DNA of 64,000 nt, taken from positions 26,897 to 90,896 of the forward strand of contig LUCB01000004.1 of assembly GCA_001593865.1 (NCBI GenBank), given 5' to 3'. This document shows positions 10,259 to 19,442 of this stretch, in pieces (position 1 is the first letter of the stretch; each line of letters starts with the position of its first letter). The notes beneath the pieces were generated by a model. It was not told the DNA's origin and made no database searches. It saw only the letters and a list, made by a program, of their open reading frames with translations. Position numbers and translations under genes: made by a program. This DNA comes from Candidatus Bathyarchaeota archaeon B24. Lineage in GTDB: Archaea > Thermoproteota > CALKCG01 > B24.

Positions 10259-11038
10259 ATGGAGGAAGTTTTGAGAAAACTAGCTAGAGGGGAGATATCT
10301 GTCGAAGAGGCCATCAGGACGCTAAAACTATTCGCGATCGAGAAAATCGGGGAATTCGCGCGTATAGATGTCGGTAGAGAGCTTAGGAGGGGGATCCCAG
10401 AGATAATACTTGCCGAGGGGAAGAGCCTCGAGGAGCTTTCTGAAATAGTCTTTAGAAGTATCGAAACAGCGGGCCGCGTGATAGTCAGTAGACTCGACGG
10501 TGAAATCATGGATAAACTAGCGAAGAAAGCCCGTAGAAGAGGGTTAAACGTCGAAGAGTATAGGAAGGCTCGTATGCTCGTCGTTAGGAAAACGCTAGGC
10601 AGACGGGAGACAGGTGGTAGAGTGGGGGTGATAACGGCTGGAACTGCGGACATACCGGTCGCAGAGGAAGCGAGTATCATCGCCGAGGAGATGGGGTGTA
10701 AAGTCTATAAGGTCTACGACGTAGGAGTGGCAGGGATGCATAGGGTGTTCGACGCCGTCAAGACCATGGTCGAGGCAGACGTAGACGTGATCATCGTAGC
10801 CGCCGGTAGAGAAGGCGCGTTACCTTCCATCGTAGCCAGTCTGGTAGATATTCCTGTCATAGGTGTTCCGACCTCTCAAGGATACGGATTTGGGGGCAGC
10901 GGTGTTGCGGCGTTGCAGTCGATGCTACAGTCTTGCCCTCTTGGACTTACCGTGGTGAATATAGACGCTGGAGTAGCAGCCGGGACTGTGGCGGCATTGA
11001 TAGCTAACAGAGCCGCCTATAGAGCGGGGGTAAAATAA
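10259..11038 (+). CDS. larB: Nickel-pincer cofactor biosynthesis protein LarB
   Basis: ARIDVGRELRRGIPEIILAEGKS; GTADIPVAEEA; GVPTSQGYG; divergent from larC. Confidence 0.93.
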   Translation: MEEVLRKLARGEISVEEAIRTLKLFAIEKIGEFARIDVGRELRRGIPEIILAEGKSLEELSEIVFRSIETAGRVIVSRLDGEIMDKLAKKARRRGLNVEEYRKARMLVVRKTLGRRETGGRVGVITAGTADIPVAEEASIIAEEMGCKVYKVYDVGVAGMHRVFDAVKTMVEADVDVIIVAAGREGALPSIVASLVDIPVIGVPTSQGYGFGGSGVAALQSMLQSCPLGLTVVNIDAGVAAGTVAALIANRAAYRAGVK

Positions 11039-11081
11039 ATTATATAATGACGTTATAATAGGGAATATTTTGTGATACTCC

Positions 11082-11612
11082 TTGAGCGGTGAAAAGCCCA
11101 AGATATGGATATTTAGAGACTATGAACGATGCAGCGGCTGTAGACGATGCGAGATAGCCTGCTCGATCAGGCACGAGGGTAGGATATGGCCTGAGGCCTC
11201 GAGGGTGAGGGTTTTCATGCCTATACCTGGTCTTGAAATACCTCATCTATGTACCCAGTGTCCTGGATATCCATGTGTCGAGGCTTGTCCCTTCGACGCG
11301 TTACTCGTCGATAAAAACACAGGTGCAGTTATAGTGGATAGAGATAAATGCACCGGGTGCGGGAAGTGCATAGACGCCTGCCCAGGACAGATTCCGTTCA
11401 TACATCCGAGGGACGGCTACGCGGTCATATGCGACCTCTGCGGAGGCGATCCTGAATGCGTCAAAGTTTGCGTGGAGGCAGGCTATAACGCCCTTATAAC
11501 GACCCCGAGGTCTCCGAGTGAGATCTACAAGGTCTACGCCAGAACTCCTCAAGACATCGCTAAAGACCTCGTCTCTAAGCTCTACGGTGAAGAGTGGGAG
11601 GGGTGGGTATAG
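11082..11612 (+). CDS. 4Fe-4S ferredoxin, AOR-associated
   Basis: CSGCRRCEIACS, CTQCPGYPCVEACP, CTGCGKCIDACP; TTG start; directly upstream of AOR. Confidence 0.9.
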   Translation: MSGEKPKIWIFRDYERCSGCRRCEIACSIRHEGRIWPEASRVRVFMPIPGLEIPHLCTQCPGYPCVEACPFDALLVDKNTGAVIVDRDKCTGCGKCIDACPGQIPFIHPRDGYAVICDLCGGDPECVKVCVEAGYNALITTPRSPSEIYKVYARTPQDIAKDLVSKLYGEEWEGWV

Positions 11613-13484
11613 ATGCCGTATGGATACTGGGGTAGGCTTTTAGAGGTAAACCTCTCGACCGAAGATGTGAAAACCCTTCAGGTCGATAAGAGGACGATGC
11701 GTAAATACGTGGGAGGGCGTGGGTTAGGTGTTAAGATTCTATGGGATAGACTCGGAGACCGGTGGGAGGAGATAGACCCGCTAGGACCTGATAATATACT
11801 ACTCATACTTACGGGACCTTTAACCGGTTATTACCCAGGTAGCAGGGTCTGTGTAGCAGGTAAGTCTCCTCAGAGTAACGGGGTCGTGGGCTCCACGGTC
11901 GGCGGCGAATTCGGTGTCGAGCTTAAATCCGCGGGATACGACGGGATCATCATAACGGGAGAGTCTGAGAAGCCGGTCTACCTGTGGATTAACGATGACG
12001 AGGTCGAGATTAGAGACGCCTCCCACCTATGGGGTAAAGAGGCGAAGGATACCCTAAGAATACTAACCAGAGAGCTGATAGACGAAATGTCGAAGAAGAA
12101 ACCCTTAAGAGGGTTATGCAAAGAACCCAGCATACTCTACATAGGTCCGGCTGGGGAGAGAAAGGTCAGGATAGCGGCCGTAGCTCATAAGCTAACTCAC
12201 GCTGCAGGCTATGGAGGCTATGGAGCAGTCATGGGTGCTAAAAAGCTTAAGGCTATCGCTGTTAAAGGCTCGGGACCGTTACCTGATGTCGCAGACCTGG
12301 AGGGGTTCAAGAAGCTTCTAGACAGTGTCTGTAAGGTGTTAATCAAAGAGTTTAGGATGCGGTACTGGGGTACTGGATGGGCGGGTTATACGGTAGGGGC
12401 AGATACCAGTAGCGAGCCTATAAGAAACTGGCAGGAGGAGTGGCATGATGAAGCCCGATTCGGAGTAAGCTTCTTCGAGAAGTATTGGATTAAACGGTTC
12501 TGGGGGGACTTCGGATGCCCGACGACCTGTCTAAAGATAGCTTTTATACGAAGTGGTAGGTTTAAGGGAGTCTTAACAGACAACCCAGACTACGAGTTGC
12601 AGGCTTATCTAGGCACAAACTTAGGTATATTCGACCCTGAAGGAAACATCTACCTCTCCTCTAGGGCGGATGAGCTTGGGCTATGCGGCATACAGACGGG
12701 TAACGTGATGGGTTTTGCGGCCGAGCTGTATCAGAGGGGGATCCTTACGAAGGATGATATAGGCTTCGAGCTTAAATGGGGTGATGTGGAAGCGTTCGCC
12801 AAGCTTCAGGAGATGATCGCGCGGAGGGAGGGGATAGGTGACCTGTTGGCTGAGGGCACATATAGGGCTGCTGTGAAGATAAGCGAGATGAAGAAGGTCG
12901 ACGTGATGCCTTATGCGATACAGGTAAAGGGTATAGGCGTAGGAGCACACGGAATCAGAAGTGGGTTAGACTACACCAAGCCCACAGCTTACGTATGCAG
13001 CCTGCAAGGCGGAGACCACACCTCGGTCTCGAACCTAGACGACCAGAATAGGCCGGGAGAATACGAGATGATACTGCTAGACTCCATCGTCGCATGCTGG
13101 TTCAACTACAAGAAGCAGTACTTGTACGAATTCTTCAAAGTAGTAGCCGGCTGGAACCTGACAGAAGACGAGTGGTATGGAGAGCTAGCGCCTAGGATAG
13201 CGGCTATACAGAGAACCCTACTCCTACTGGGCGGTCCAGATGCATACTGGGACCCGAGGATCCACGACGAAAACCCGCAGAGGTTCTACGAGCCCCTACC
13301 CTCTGGACCTAAGAAAGGCGCTGTAGTGAAGAGAGAAGAGATAGAGAAGCTTAAGAAAACCTACTACGAAGCCGCCGGGTGGGATGAAAACGGTCTACCG
13401 AAGCCGGAAACCCTGAAAAGACTAGGTATAACGGAGCTTGAAAAGGCTTTAGAAAGGATAAGGCATAGACTCGGACTCGCCTAA
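11613..13484 (+). CDS. aor: Aldehyde:ferredoxin oxidoreductase (tungsten family)
   Basis: MPYGYWGRLLEVNLSTEDV..., GGRGLGVKILWDRL, GPLTG.PGSRVCVAGKSP. Confidence 0.96.
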   Translation: MPYGYWGRLLEVNLSTEDVKTLQVDKRTMRKYVGGRGLGVKILWDRLGDRWEEIDPLGPDNILLILTGPLTGYYPGSRVCVAGKSPQSNGVVGSTVGGEFGVELKSAGYDGIIITGESEKPVYLWINDDEVEIRDASHLWGKEAKDTLRILTRELIDEMSKKKPLRGLCKEPSILYIGPAGERKVRIAAVAHKLTHAAGYGGYGAVMGAKKLKAIAVKGSGPLPDVADLEGFKKLLDSVCKVLIKEFRMRYWGTGWAGYTVGADTSSEPIRNWQEEWHDEARFGVSFFEKYWIKRFWGDFGCPTTCLKIAFIRSGRFKGVLTDNPDYELQAYLGTNLGIFDPEGNIYLSSRADELGLCGIQTGNVMGFAAELYQRGILTKDDIGFELKWGDVEAFAKLQEMIARREGIGDLLAEGTYRAAVKISEMKKVDVMPYAIQVKGIGVGAHGIRSGLDYTKPTAYVCSLQGGDHTSVSNLDDQNRPGEYEMILLDSIVACWFNYKKQYLYEFFKVVAGWNLTEDEWYGELAPRIAAIQRTLLLLGGPDAYWDPRIHDENPQRFYEPLPSGPKKGAVVKREEIEKLKKTYYEAAGWDENGLPKPETLKRLGITELEKALERIRHRLGLA

Positions 13485-13589
13485 CCGTTTTCTTTCCCTT
13501 ATTAAGACATCTAGTTTCCCGGTTTTTCTTTAAGGATTACAGGATAGACGTTTATTCAGGAGAAAGGGATATAAGGAAGGGGAATAAAC

Positions 13590-13658
13590 TGCTCAGCATT
13601 CGGCAAATTCTTCATCTGGGCTTCAGGTGTCCCCACCGGAAGCTCATCATCACATATC
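13590..13658 (-). ncRNA. C/D-box sRNA (two guides), previously unannotated in the ORF track
   Basis: Minus-strand sequence GUGAUGAUGA-GCUUCCGGUGGGGACAC-CUGA-AGCCCAG-AUGAAGA-AUUUGCCGAAUG-CUGA gives the order box C / D' / C' / D with normal spacing; intergenic. Confidence 0.75.
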
Positions 13659-13696
13659 CTACTACGGAGACGATACAGTTAAACTTAACGCCTAAG

Positions 13697-14350
13697 CTAC
13701 TTCAACACCTTACCGGTTTCCAGATACCATAGATAAAGGTCTAGCTCAGCCAAGTTTAAGCTAAGCCTCTCAGCCATCTCTCTAAGCAGTTGCTCTATCG
13801 CCAGATATCGTTTCCTCGTCAAAGTCTTCGGACGACTTAATACTCCATACCTAGTCAGCAGGTCTACTATATGGAAGTCTACGATGGCTACGTCCGTGAA
13901 ACCTATGTTCCTAAGAAAATGGCTCGCCTCCTTATAGCCTACCCCTCGTATGTTTTCCACAAGCCACTCTCTAACCGTGCTTCCGGAGCCGAGTTTCTCG
14001 ACTAACCTCCTTAAGGCATATGCGTAGCGTCTAGCCTCCACGATGTACCGTGCCCTAGCACGAGGATAACGATGACCAAGACTTCTAAGCCTTTCAGCTA
14101 GCTCAGATTCGGGAAGTGTTAGAAAGCCGTCTCCGATTGCCTCCTGGATCCTAATACTCCGCTCAGCGTTGAAGTTCGCGGTCAAGATGCAGAAGCATAA
14201 TTCCTTGAAGAGCTCACTACTCGGTTTTTTACTCAACGCTTTAAACTCTCTGATCCGGGCCTCGACCAACTGTCTAACATGGCTTCTTTTCAAACGTTTC
14301 ACCGCTTCAAGTAGTTCATCGAGCTTTGACGCGTTTTCGGTCTTACGCAT
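13697..14350 (-). CDS. N-glycosylase/DNA lyase (Ogg2-type 8-oxoguanine glycosylase)
   Basis: HhH-GPD: IRGVGYKEASHFLRNIGFTDVAIVDFHIVDLL. Confidence 0.88.
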   Translation of the reverse strand: MRKTENASKLDELLEAVKRLKRSHVRQLVEARIREFKALSKKPSSELFKELCFCILTANFNAERSIRIQEAIGDGFLTLPESELAERLRSLGHRYPRARARYIVEARRYAYALRRLVEKLGSGSTVREWLVENIRGVGYKEASHFLRNIGFTDVAIVDFHIVDLLTRYGVLSRPKTLTRKRYLAIEQLLREMAERLSLNLAELDLYLWYLETGKVLK

Positions 14351-14359
14351 GTAACATAC

Positions 14360-15118
14360 TCACCGTTCCCCAGGGTCGAGTTCAACCTTGAGGTCTGGGT
14401 CTTCAAGCCACACAGTCGAAGACATAGGTTCGTAACATATCCTGACTGCCTTTAACAAAACTCCGGCTTCAGAAGCCTGCTGTAATAGCGAAGCCATCTC
14501 AGGGTCACCTTGGACGTTAGGTTTAAACGCTTTAACATGCGGCAGAGCAGCTATGAACACTATAGCTCCGTAACCACCCTTCAAAACATGCTCCATAAGC
14601 GTTTTTACGTGGCGTCTTCCCCTGAGAGTTGGGCAGTCAGGGTACATGGCGTAGCCTCCATCACCACGTAGAACTGCGCTTTTAACCTCAAGGTACATCG
14701 ATCCACAAGTACAGGTAACGAGGTAATCTATCAAAGAGGAACCCAGCCTAACGTTTCTCTTCGATATAGCACATCCTTCAAGCCAAGGTATAGCCTCCTC
14801 AGACACTGCTTTCTCGAAAAACATCATCTGCATCTGCGCATCTATAAGCGCCGCTAAACCATCTTCCTCTATGGCGAACAACCTATATTCAGTTTTCCAG
14901 CCTGGCGGATTTCTTACACAGTAGCCCTTCCTCCCCATAACTAAGTACTCCCTAAGCCTACCCGTATTATTGATATAGGCCCTAGTAAAAGCCCCGGCTA
15001 GAGACACCTCCACCACAAACCTGTTTAAACGGTTAACTACCCTACACTCCACGACCCCTGGTATATCGCCAAGCCTACGACGCATAATTCCACTTTCCAC
15101 CGTTACGACCGTAGTCAA
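14360..15118 (-). CDS. sfsA: SfsA-family DNA/RNA nuclease homolog
   Basis: FVVEVSLAGAFTRAYINNTGRLREYL; EVKSAVLR; YPDCPTLRGRRHV. Confidence 0.9.
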   Translation of the reverse strand: MTTVVTVESGIMRRRLGDIPGVVECRVVNRLNRFVVEVSLAGAFTRAYINNTGRLREYLVMGRKGYCVRNPPGWKTEYRLFAIEEDGLAALIDAQMQMMFFEKAVSEEAIPWLEGCAISKRNVRLGSSLIDYLVTCTCGSMYLEVKSAVLRGDGGYAMYPDCPTLRGRRHVKTLMEHVLKGGYGAIVFIAALPHVKAFKPNVQGDPEMASLLQQASEAGVLLKAVRICYEPMSSTVWLEDPDLKVELDPGER

Positions 15119-15133
15119 AGAGACATGAGTATT

Positions 15134-15529
15134 TCAAAGTTCACGACTTGAAAATACTTTAACGTATTTACGCGCTACTTTACGAAGATCCGCATCGTCG
15201 GTGATGAGAATCATCCCGTTTTTGAGAGCCATATAAAGATATGATGCATCGTAAAAAGTGAGCCCCTCCTCTACGGCTAATTTTAATACCTCAAGCGGAG
15301 ACTCTACTTTTAAACACTTCATCTTCCCAAGCATCGTCACTAAAGCATCCAAAACCGTTAGAGAATCCTCTAAGGAGACTCTTCTAAAGACGTAGACGTG
15401 CTTCCAAACGGCATTTCCGATCTCATAGAGCGCAAGGTCTAAAGTGTATCCTCTCACCAATATATCGACCATCCCTCTGCCACACAGGTTTATTATAGAT
15501 GATGCATCAAACAGAAGCTCATCTCTCAT
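15134..15529 (-). CDS. VapC-type PIN-domain toxin
   Basis: LLFDASSIINL...TFYDASYLYMALKNGMILITDDADL; overlaps antitoxin. Confidence 0.88.
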   Translation of the reverse strand: MRDELLFDASSIINLCGRGMVDILVRGYTLDLALYEIGNAVWKHVYVFRRVSLEDSLTVLDALVTMLGKMKCLKVESPLEVLKLAVEEGLTFYDASYLYMALKNGMILITDDADLRKVARKYVKVFSSREL

Positions 15530-15749
15530 CTCTGCTCTCCCTCACAGCTCTAACCCAATTTTCTACACCGATTCTAGAGATTATTCCAGCAGCCTTCTCC
15601 ACCTTCTCCCTTAGAAGGGCCATGGTTCTCTTCTCGACCTCCGCCTCAAGAGCACGCCTGATTACTTCTGAAGGCTTTATACCCAGCTCAGCGAGTTTTC
15701 GTCTAAGCTCTTTGGGTATCTTAGCCGAGACCGTCACATACTCGGTCAA
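15519..15749 (-). CDS. VapB-type antitoxin
   Basis: VTVSAKIPKELRRKLAELGIKPSEVIRRALEAEVEKR; upstream of and overlapping the VapC-like ORF. Confidence 0.8.
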   Translation of the reverse strand: MTEYVTVSAKIPKELRRKLAELGIKPSEVIRRALEAEVEKRTMALLREKVEKAAGIISRIGVENWVRAVRESRDER

Positions 15750-15763
15750 AAGACCACCTAAAA

Positions 15764-15800
15764 GGTAGTATAAATAATGTAGTATAAAAATTGCACTACC
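15764..15800. promoter_or_regulatory. VapBC operator candidate
   Basis: Two direct repeats GTAGTATAAA (15765-15774, 15779-15788) within an inverted repeat GGTAGT...ACTACC. Confidence 0.45.
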
Positions 15801-15804
15801 AAAG

Positions 15805-16920
15805 TTAGCTCACCTCTATTCCGAAGAGTATAGAGGCAATTCTACCGATCACATACGTTACCCCGGCAGAGCCCAGTCCGAAGGCCACCATCTCCAGCAT
15901 CTTCCTTTTAACCGGAAGGTCTGCCGAGATCGCTATCATGAAACCCGTTGCTCCTAACGCTATTCCTGCGAGCAGTAGCGACAGTATTACCGCTATGACC
16001 ACCGGTAGGTCTAAGAAATACGGTATGAGCGGGACGAAAGCTCCGACCGCGTAAAACATACCGGTATACGCCCCCGCCCTAAGCGGGTTCTCTAGAGCCT
16101 CCTCTCGAAGCCCATACTCCTCCTCGGCTATAACACGTGCCAGTAGTTTAGGGTCTTTAGAAGACTCCTCGGCCACCGCCTCAGATACCGTTCTACTATA
16201 GCCCTTCCGAGTCATACATCCGATCAACCTACTCTTGAATACATGAGCTACATACCGGGAAGCCGCCGCGATCCTCATAAGAGTGCTTTCATGAACCTGT
16301 CTCTGCGCCCTTACACTCGCCAAAGCTCCTATACCCATCGATAAAGCCCCTGCGGCGCCGACTATCAGACCACCTATAGCTATGTAAAATGGGTTACCAT
16401 ATGCACCGGCTAACCCAGTAGTGACCGATAGTATCTCGACTAAACCGTCATTCATACCTAAAACCGCATCTCTCACGTGCATAAGAAAACCTTTAAACTT
16501 AGACTCTTCTTCGACGAACTCTTCTTCGTGGATAAATTCGTCCTCTAGGATCCGTCTTAACTCATCTTTTTCATGTTCATCCAGTTCGGAGTGTTCAAGC
16601 ATCTCAGAGTATAGTTGAATAGCATCTCGCTCGCCCGATTCTAGCATACGAAGCGTAAGGCCAAGACCGAAGATCTTCGGTATAACTGTGTAGAAGAAAA
16701 GTTTTATTTTACTGATTTCGACAGAAGGACTGCTACGGCCTCTTTTCTCAAGAAAAGTTCTCCAGAATTTAGCATGTTCACGCTCCATTGCGGCCATTTC
16801 GACGAGCTTCCGCTTTAGGGTGCTACTACCATACAGCATAGCTATACGCTCATATAGTATAGCGGAGAATACTTCGTCGGCTAACGCCTTCTCAGCCGAC
16901 TTAAGAATATCAAACGCCAT
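15805..16920 (-). CDS. Ferritin-like domain fused to VIT1/CCC1 transporter (MbfA-like)
   Basis: N-terminal E(x6)Y...EREHAKFW ferritin-like; C-terminal LGMNDGLVEILSVTTGLAGA VIT1 motif. Confidence 0.87.
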   Translation of the reverse strand: MAFDILKSAEKALADEVFSAILYERIAMLYGSSTLKRKLVEMAAMEREHAKFWRTFLEKRGRSSPSVEISKIKLFFYTVIPKIFGLGLTLRMLESGERDAIQLYSEMLEHSELDEHEKDELRRILEDEFIHEEEFVEEESKFKGFLMHVRDAVLGMNDGLVEILSVTTGLAGAYGNPFYIAIGGLIVGAAGALSMGIGALASVRAQRQVHESTLMRIAAASRYVAHVFKSRLIGCMTRKGYSRTVSEAVAEESSKDPKLLARVIAEEEYGLREEALENPLRAGAYTGMFYAVGAFVPLIPYFLDLPVVIAVILSLLLAGIALGATGFMIAISADLPVKRKMLEMVAFGLGSAGVTYVIGRIASILFGIEVS

Positions 16921-16978
16921 AAAGGATCACTAACCATATTTTAACGCATAAGTTCACAGACGACTTAAAAAGGAAAAA

Positions 16979-17356
16979 TTAGGGGGAGCTCCATAACCCA
17001 TGTAGGTTACAGTATTCTCTAGCCGTGATCTTCTCGGCTTTAACTTTAAACTCTGCTTCCGGCTTACTCCCCGGTGTTAAAAACGCTCTATATACTAAAC
17101 CGTCTGCGAGAACCTCTATCCACTGGATGTGATGGCTTTTCTCCATGGGGTGAGGTATCGACCCTACTTTAACCCTAACTCCTTTTTCGGTTCTCTCGAT
17201 AACAGGGACGTGCTTCTCAGAACCGACGTCCTCGGTCTTCTTTACGAGCAACTCCATAGGCTTACTGCAACATACTAGAGAACCTGCTCCTGGGTTGAGA
17301 ACCTCCACTATATTACCGCATATGTTACACCTGTAGATTTGACCTCTCTCCGTCAT
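16979..17356 (-). CDS. Desulfoferrodoxin / superoxide reductase
   Basis: [60 protein letters not shown]. Confidence 0.95.
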   Translation of the reverse strand: MTERGQIYRCNICGNIVEVLNPGAGSLVCCSKPMELLVKKTEDVGSEKHVPVIERTEKGVRVKVGSIPHPMEKSHHIQWIEVLADGLVYRAFLTPGSKPEAEFKVKAEKITAREYCNLHGLWSSP

Positions 17357-17365
17357 GGTCTTACC

Positions 17366-17785
17366 TTACAATTCCTCAAGCAGGCTCGTGAAGAAATCGT
17401 GGTGCTCCTCCTCATCTGCCAAGATCTTCCTGAAAAGCCTCGCGGTCGTTATATCGCCTTCTTCCCTCGCCTTAGACTCTATCTGCTTGTATAGTTTTAT
17501 GGTATCCTCCTCGTTTTTAGCGTCCTGCTTGATCATCTCCCTTAAGGAGCCGCCGACCATGATCGGGGCAGGCTTAGTAGTGGGAACCCCTCCCAGGTAA
17601 ACCAGTCTCTCCGCGATAGATTCAGCATGCTTCATCTCGCTTACAGCGATCTTCTTCAACTCATCTTTAACCACAAAACCTTTCAAACCTCTCCACATCA
17701 CATGCTGCCACATATACTGTATCGAAACCTGTAGTTCCATAGAAATAGCTTTGTTCATCAAATCCAACAATTCTTTAGAAACCAT
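17366..17785 (-). CDS. Ferritin-like (bacterioferritin/Dps-like) protein
   Basis: Ferritin-like E/H motifs (SEMKHAESIAERL, ADEEEHHDFF). Confidence 0.85.
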   Translation of the reverse strand: MVSKELLDLMNKAISMELQVSIQYMWQHVMWRGLKGFVVKDELKKIAVSEMKHAESIAERLVYLGGVPTTKPAPIMVGGSLREMIKQDAKNEEDTIKLYKQIESKAREEGDITTARLFRKILADEEEHHDFFTSLLEEL

Positions 17786-17823
17786 ATTTTAGTCTCCTAA
17801 AATCCATAATTATTCCATGTTAT

Positions 17824-18489
17824 TTAAAGGTTCTTATAGCAGAACCACCAGTCGAAGCACTCGATCTCCTTGGCTTTAGCCTTTTCAAGCCGTTCTCTGG
17901 CTGTTTTCTCATCCGACGGCGGAGGAAGTATGACTTTATCGCCTATAAGCTCGTTATTCGGCCAATTAGCAGGTATAGCAACCCCGTTCTCATCCGATAT
18001 CTGCAACGTCTTAACCATCCTTAGGATCTCGTCCATGTTTCTACCGACTTCCTGAGGATAGTATAGGATCGCTCTAACTACACCATCGGGGTCTATTATG
18101 AAGACAGCCCTAACGGTGTTCGCACCTTTGCCAGGATGGATCATCCCGTATAGGTGAGCAATTCTACCGGTATCGTCTGCGATCACCGGAAACTCTATCT
18201 CTATACCTAACGTCTCCTTGATCCACTCAACCCATTTTATATGACTAAAAACTTGGTCGATGCTGAGACCTATAAGATCACAGTTGAGCTTTTTAAACTC
18301 CTCATACCTCTTCTGAAAAGCCACGAACTCTGTAGTGCAAACAGGTGTGAAATCTGCAGGATGAGAAAACAGAACCACCCACTTGCCCTTATGGTCTTCT
18401 GGGAATTTTATTACACCTTTAGTCGTTTGGGCTTTGAAACTCGGAGCCTTTTCACCTATGAGAGGTAGTTTACGAATTTCACCTTCCAT
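17824..18489 (-). CDS. Peroxiredoxin (Prx6-like)
   Basis: [42 protein letters not shown]. Confidence 0.95.
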   Translation of the reverse strand: MEGEIRKLPLIGEKAPSFKAQTTKGVIKFPEDHKGKWVVLFSHPADFTPVCTTEFVAFQKRYEEFKKLNCDLIGLSIDQVFSHIKWVEWIKETLGIEIEFPVIADDTGRIAHLYGMIHPGKGANTVRAVFIIDPDGVVRAILYYPQEVGRNMDEILRMVKTLQISDENGVAIPANWPNNELIGDKVILPPPSDEKTARERLEKAKAKEIECFDWWFCYKNL

Positions 18490-18509
18490 TTCACCGCCTC
18501 CAGAATGAA

Positions 18510-18523
18510 TTTAACCCGTTAAA
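18510..18523. promoter_or_regulatory. Inverted repeat TTTAAC-CC-GTTAAA in divergent prx/lrp intergenic region
   Basis: Perfect 6-bp arms, flanked by a second nested pair ATGAAT...ATTCAT. Confidence 0.35.
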
Positions 18524-18553
18524 CTTATAACTTATTCATAAATTTTAAATATT

Positions 18554-18976
18554 ATGGTTCGAAATTCGGACCTCAAGATCATACGGATACTTCAGGAAAA
18601 CTCTAGAACACCATTCCTTAGGATCGCGAAAGTCCTCGGAGTAAGCGAGGCAGCCGTGAGGAAAAGGGTGAAGAGGCTTGAGAAGGAGGGTGTGATAAAG
18701 AGATACACGGTAGAAGTCGACCCTGTTAAACTGGGGTTTGAAATCGTCACGTTCATAGGGGTGGATACTAAACCCGAGTACTACATTTCGACACTGGAGA
18801 AGCTGAAAGACTTGGACAAAGTAGTGAGTCTATACTCCTCAAGCGGAGACCATATGATTCTTCTGGAATGCTGGTTTAAAGACTCAGAAGAACTCGCAGA
18901 GTTCGTCAAACGATTAAACTCCATGGATGGAGTCACACGGGTATGCCCAGCGATAATACTTAAGAAGCTTAAATAA
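18554..18976 (+). CDS. Lrp/AsnC-family transcriptional regulator
   Basis: IIRILQENSRTPFLRIAKVLGVSEAAVRKRVKRLEKEGVIKRYTVEVD. Confidence 0.93.
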   Translation: MVRNSDLKIIRILQENSRTPFLRIAKVLGVSEAAVRKRVKRLEKEGVIKRYTVEVDPVKLGFEIVTFIGVDTKPEYYISTLEKLKDLDKVVSLYSSSGDHMILLECWFKDSEELAEFVKRLNSMDGVTRVCPAIILKKLK

Positions 18977-19050
18977 TGAATAGATATCTTCCAAAAAAGA
19001 GGACTGGTTGCAAAAACGTAGAAGTTTAAAGACAGATGCTATGAATTCTC

Positions 19051-19308
19051 CTACTCCTCTCCGCTTCCAGCGACCGGTACGGCTACAGCAAACCTTCGGC
19101 TGACGGAATCGATCTTAACCCTAAGCTTATCGCCGACTTTAGTGCCTCTCACGAATATCACGAAGCCCTCTATCCTAGCTATACCGTCACCTCTGCTACC
19201 CAGGCTCTCTATCTCGACATCATACTCCTCACCTACGGCGACTGGTATAGGTTTAATAGGCCTAAACCCGCCGCTTGCCGGCCGCCTACGTCTGAACCTT
19301 TTTTCCAT
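19051..19308 (-). CDS. TRAM-domain small protein
   Basis: VAVGEEYDVEIESLGSRGDGIARIEGFVIFVRGTKVGDKLRVKIDSV. Confidence 0.9.
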   Translation of the reverse strand: MEKRFRRRRPASGGFRPIKPIPVAVGEEYDVEIESLGSRGDGIARIEGFVIFVRGTKVGDKLRVKIDSVSRRFAVAVPVAGSGEE

Positions 19309-19442
19309 AAAACCAACCTCCCTTTAAATTATAGGGTTAAGAAGGTAGGAGGAGTTCTCTGCGAAGAGGAGCTCGACCCGACCTTCCTAAGCCCCAAGCA
19401 TAGGTAACGTTCACGATATATAAGTGTTTATCGTTACCATGG

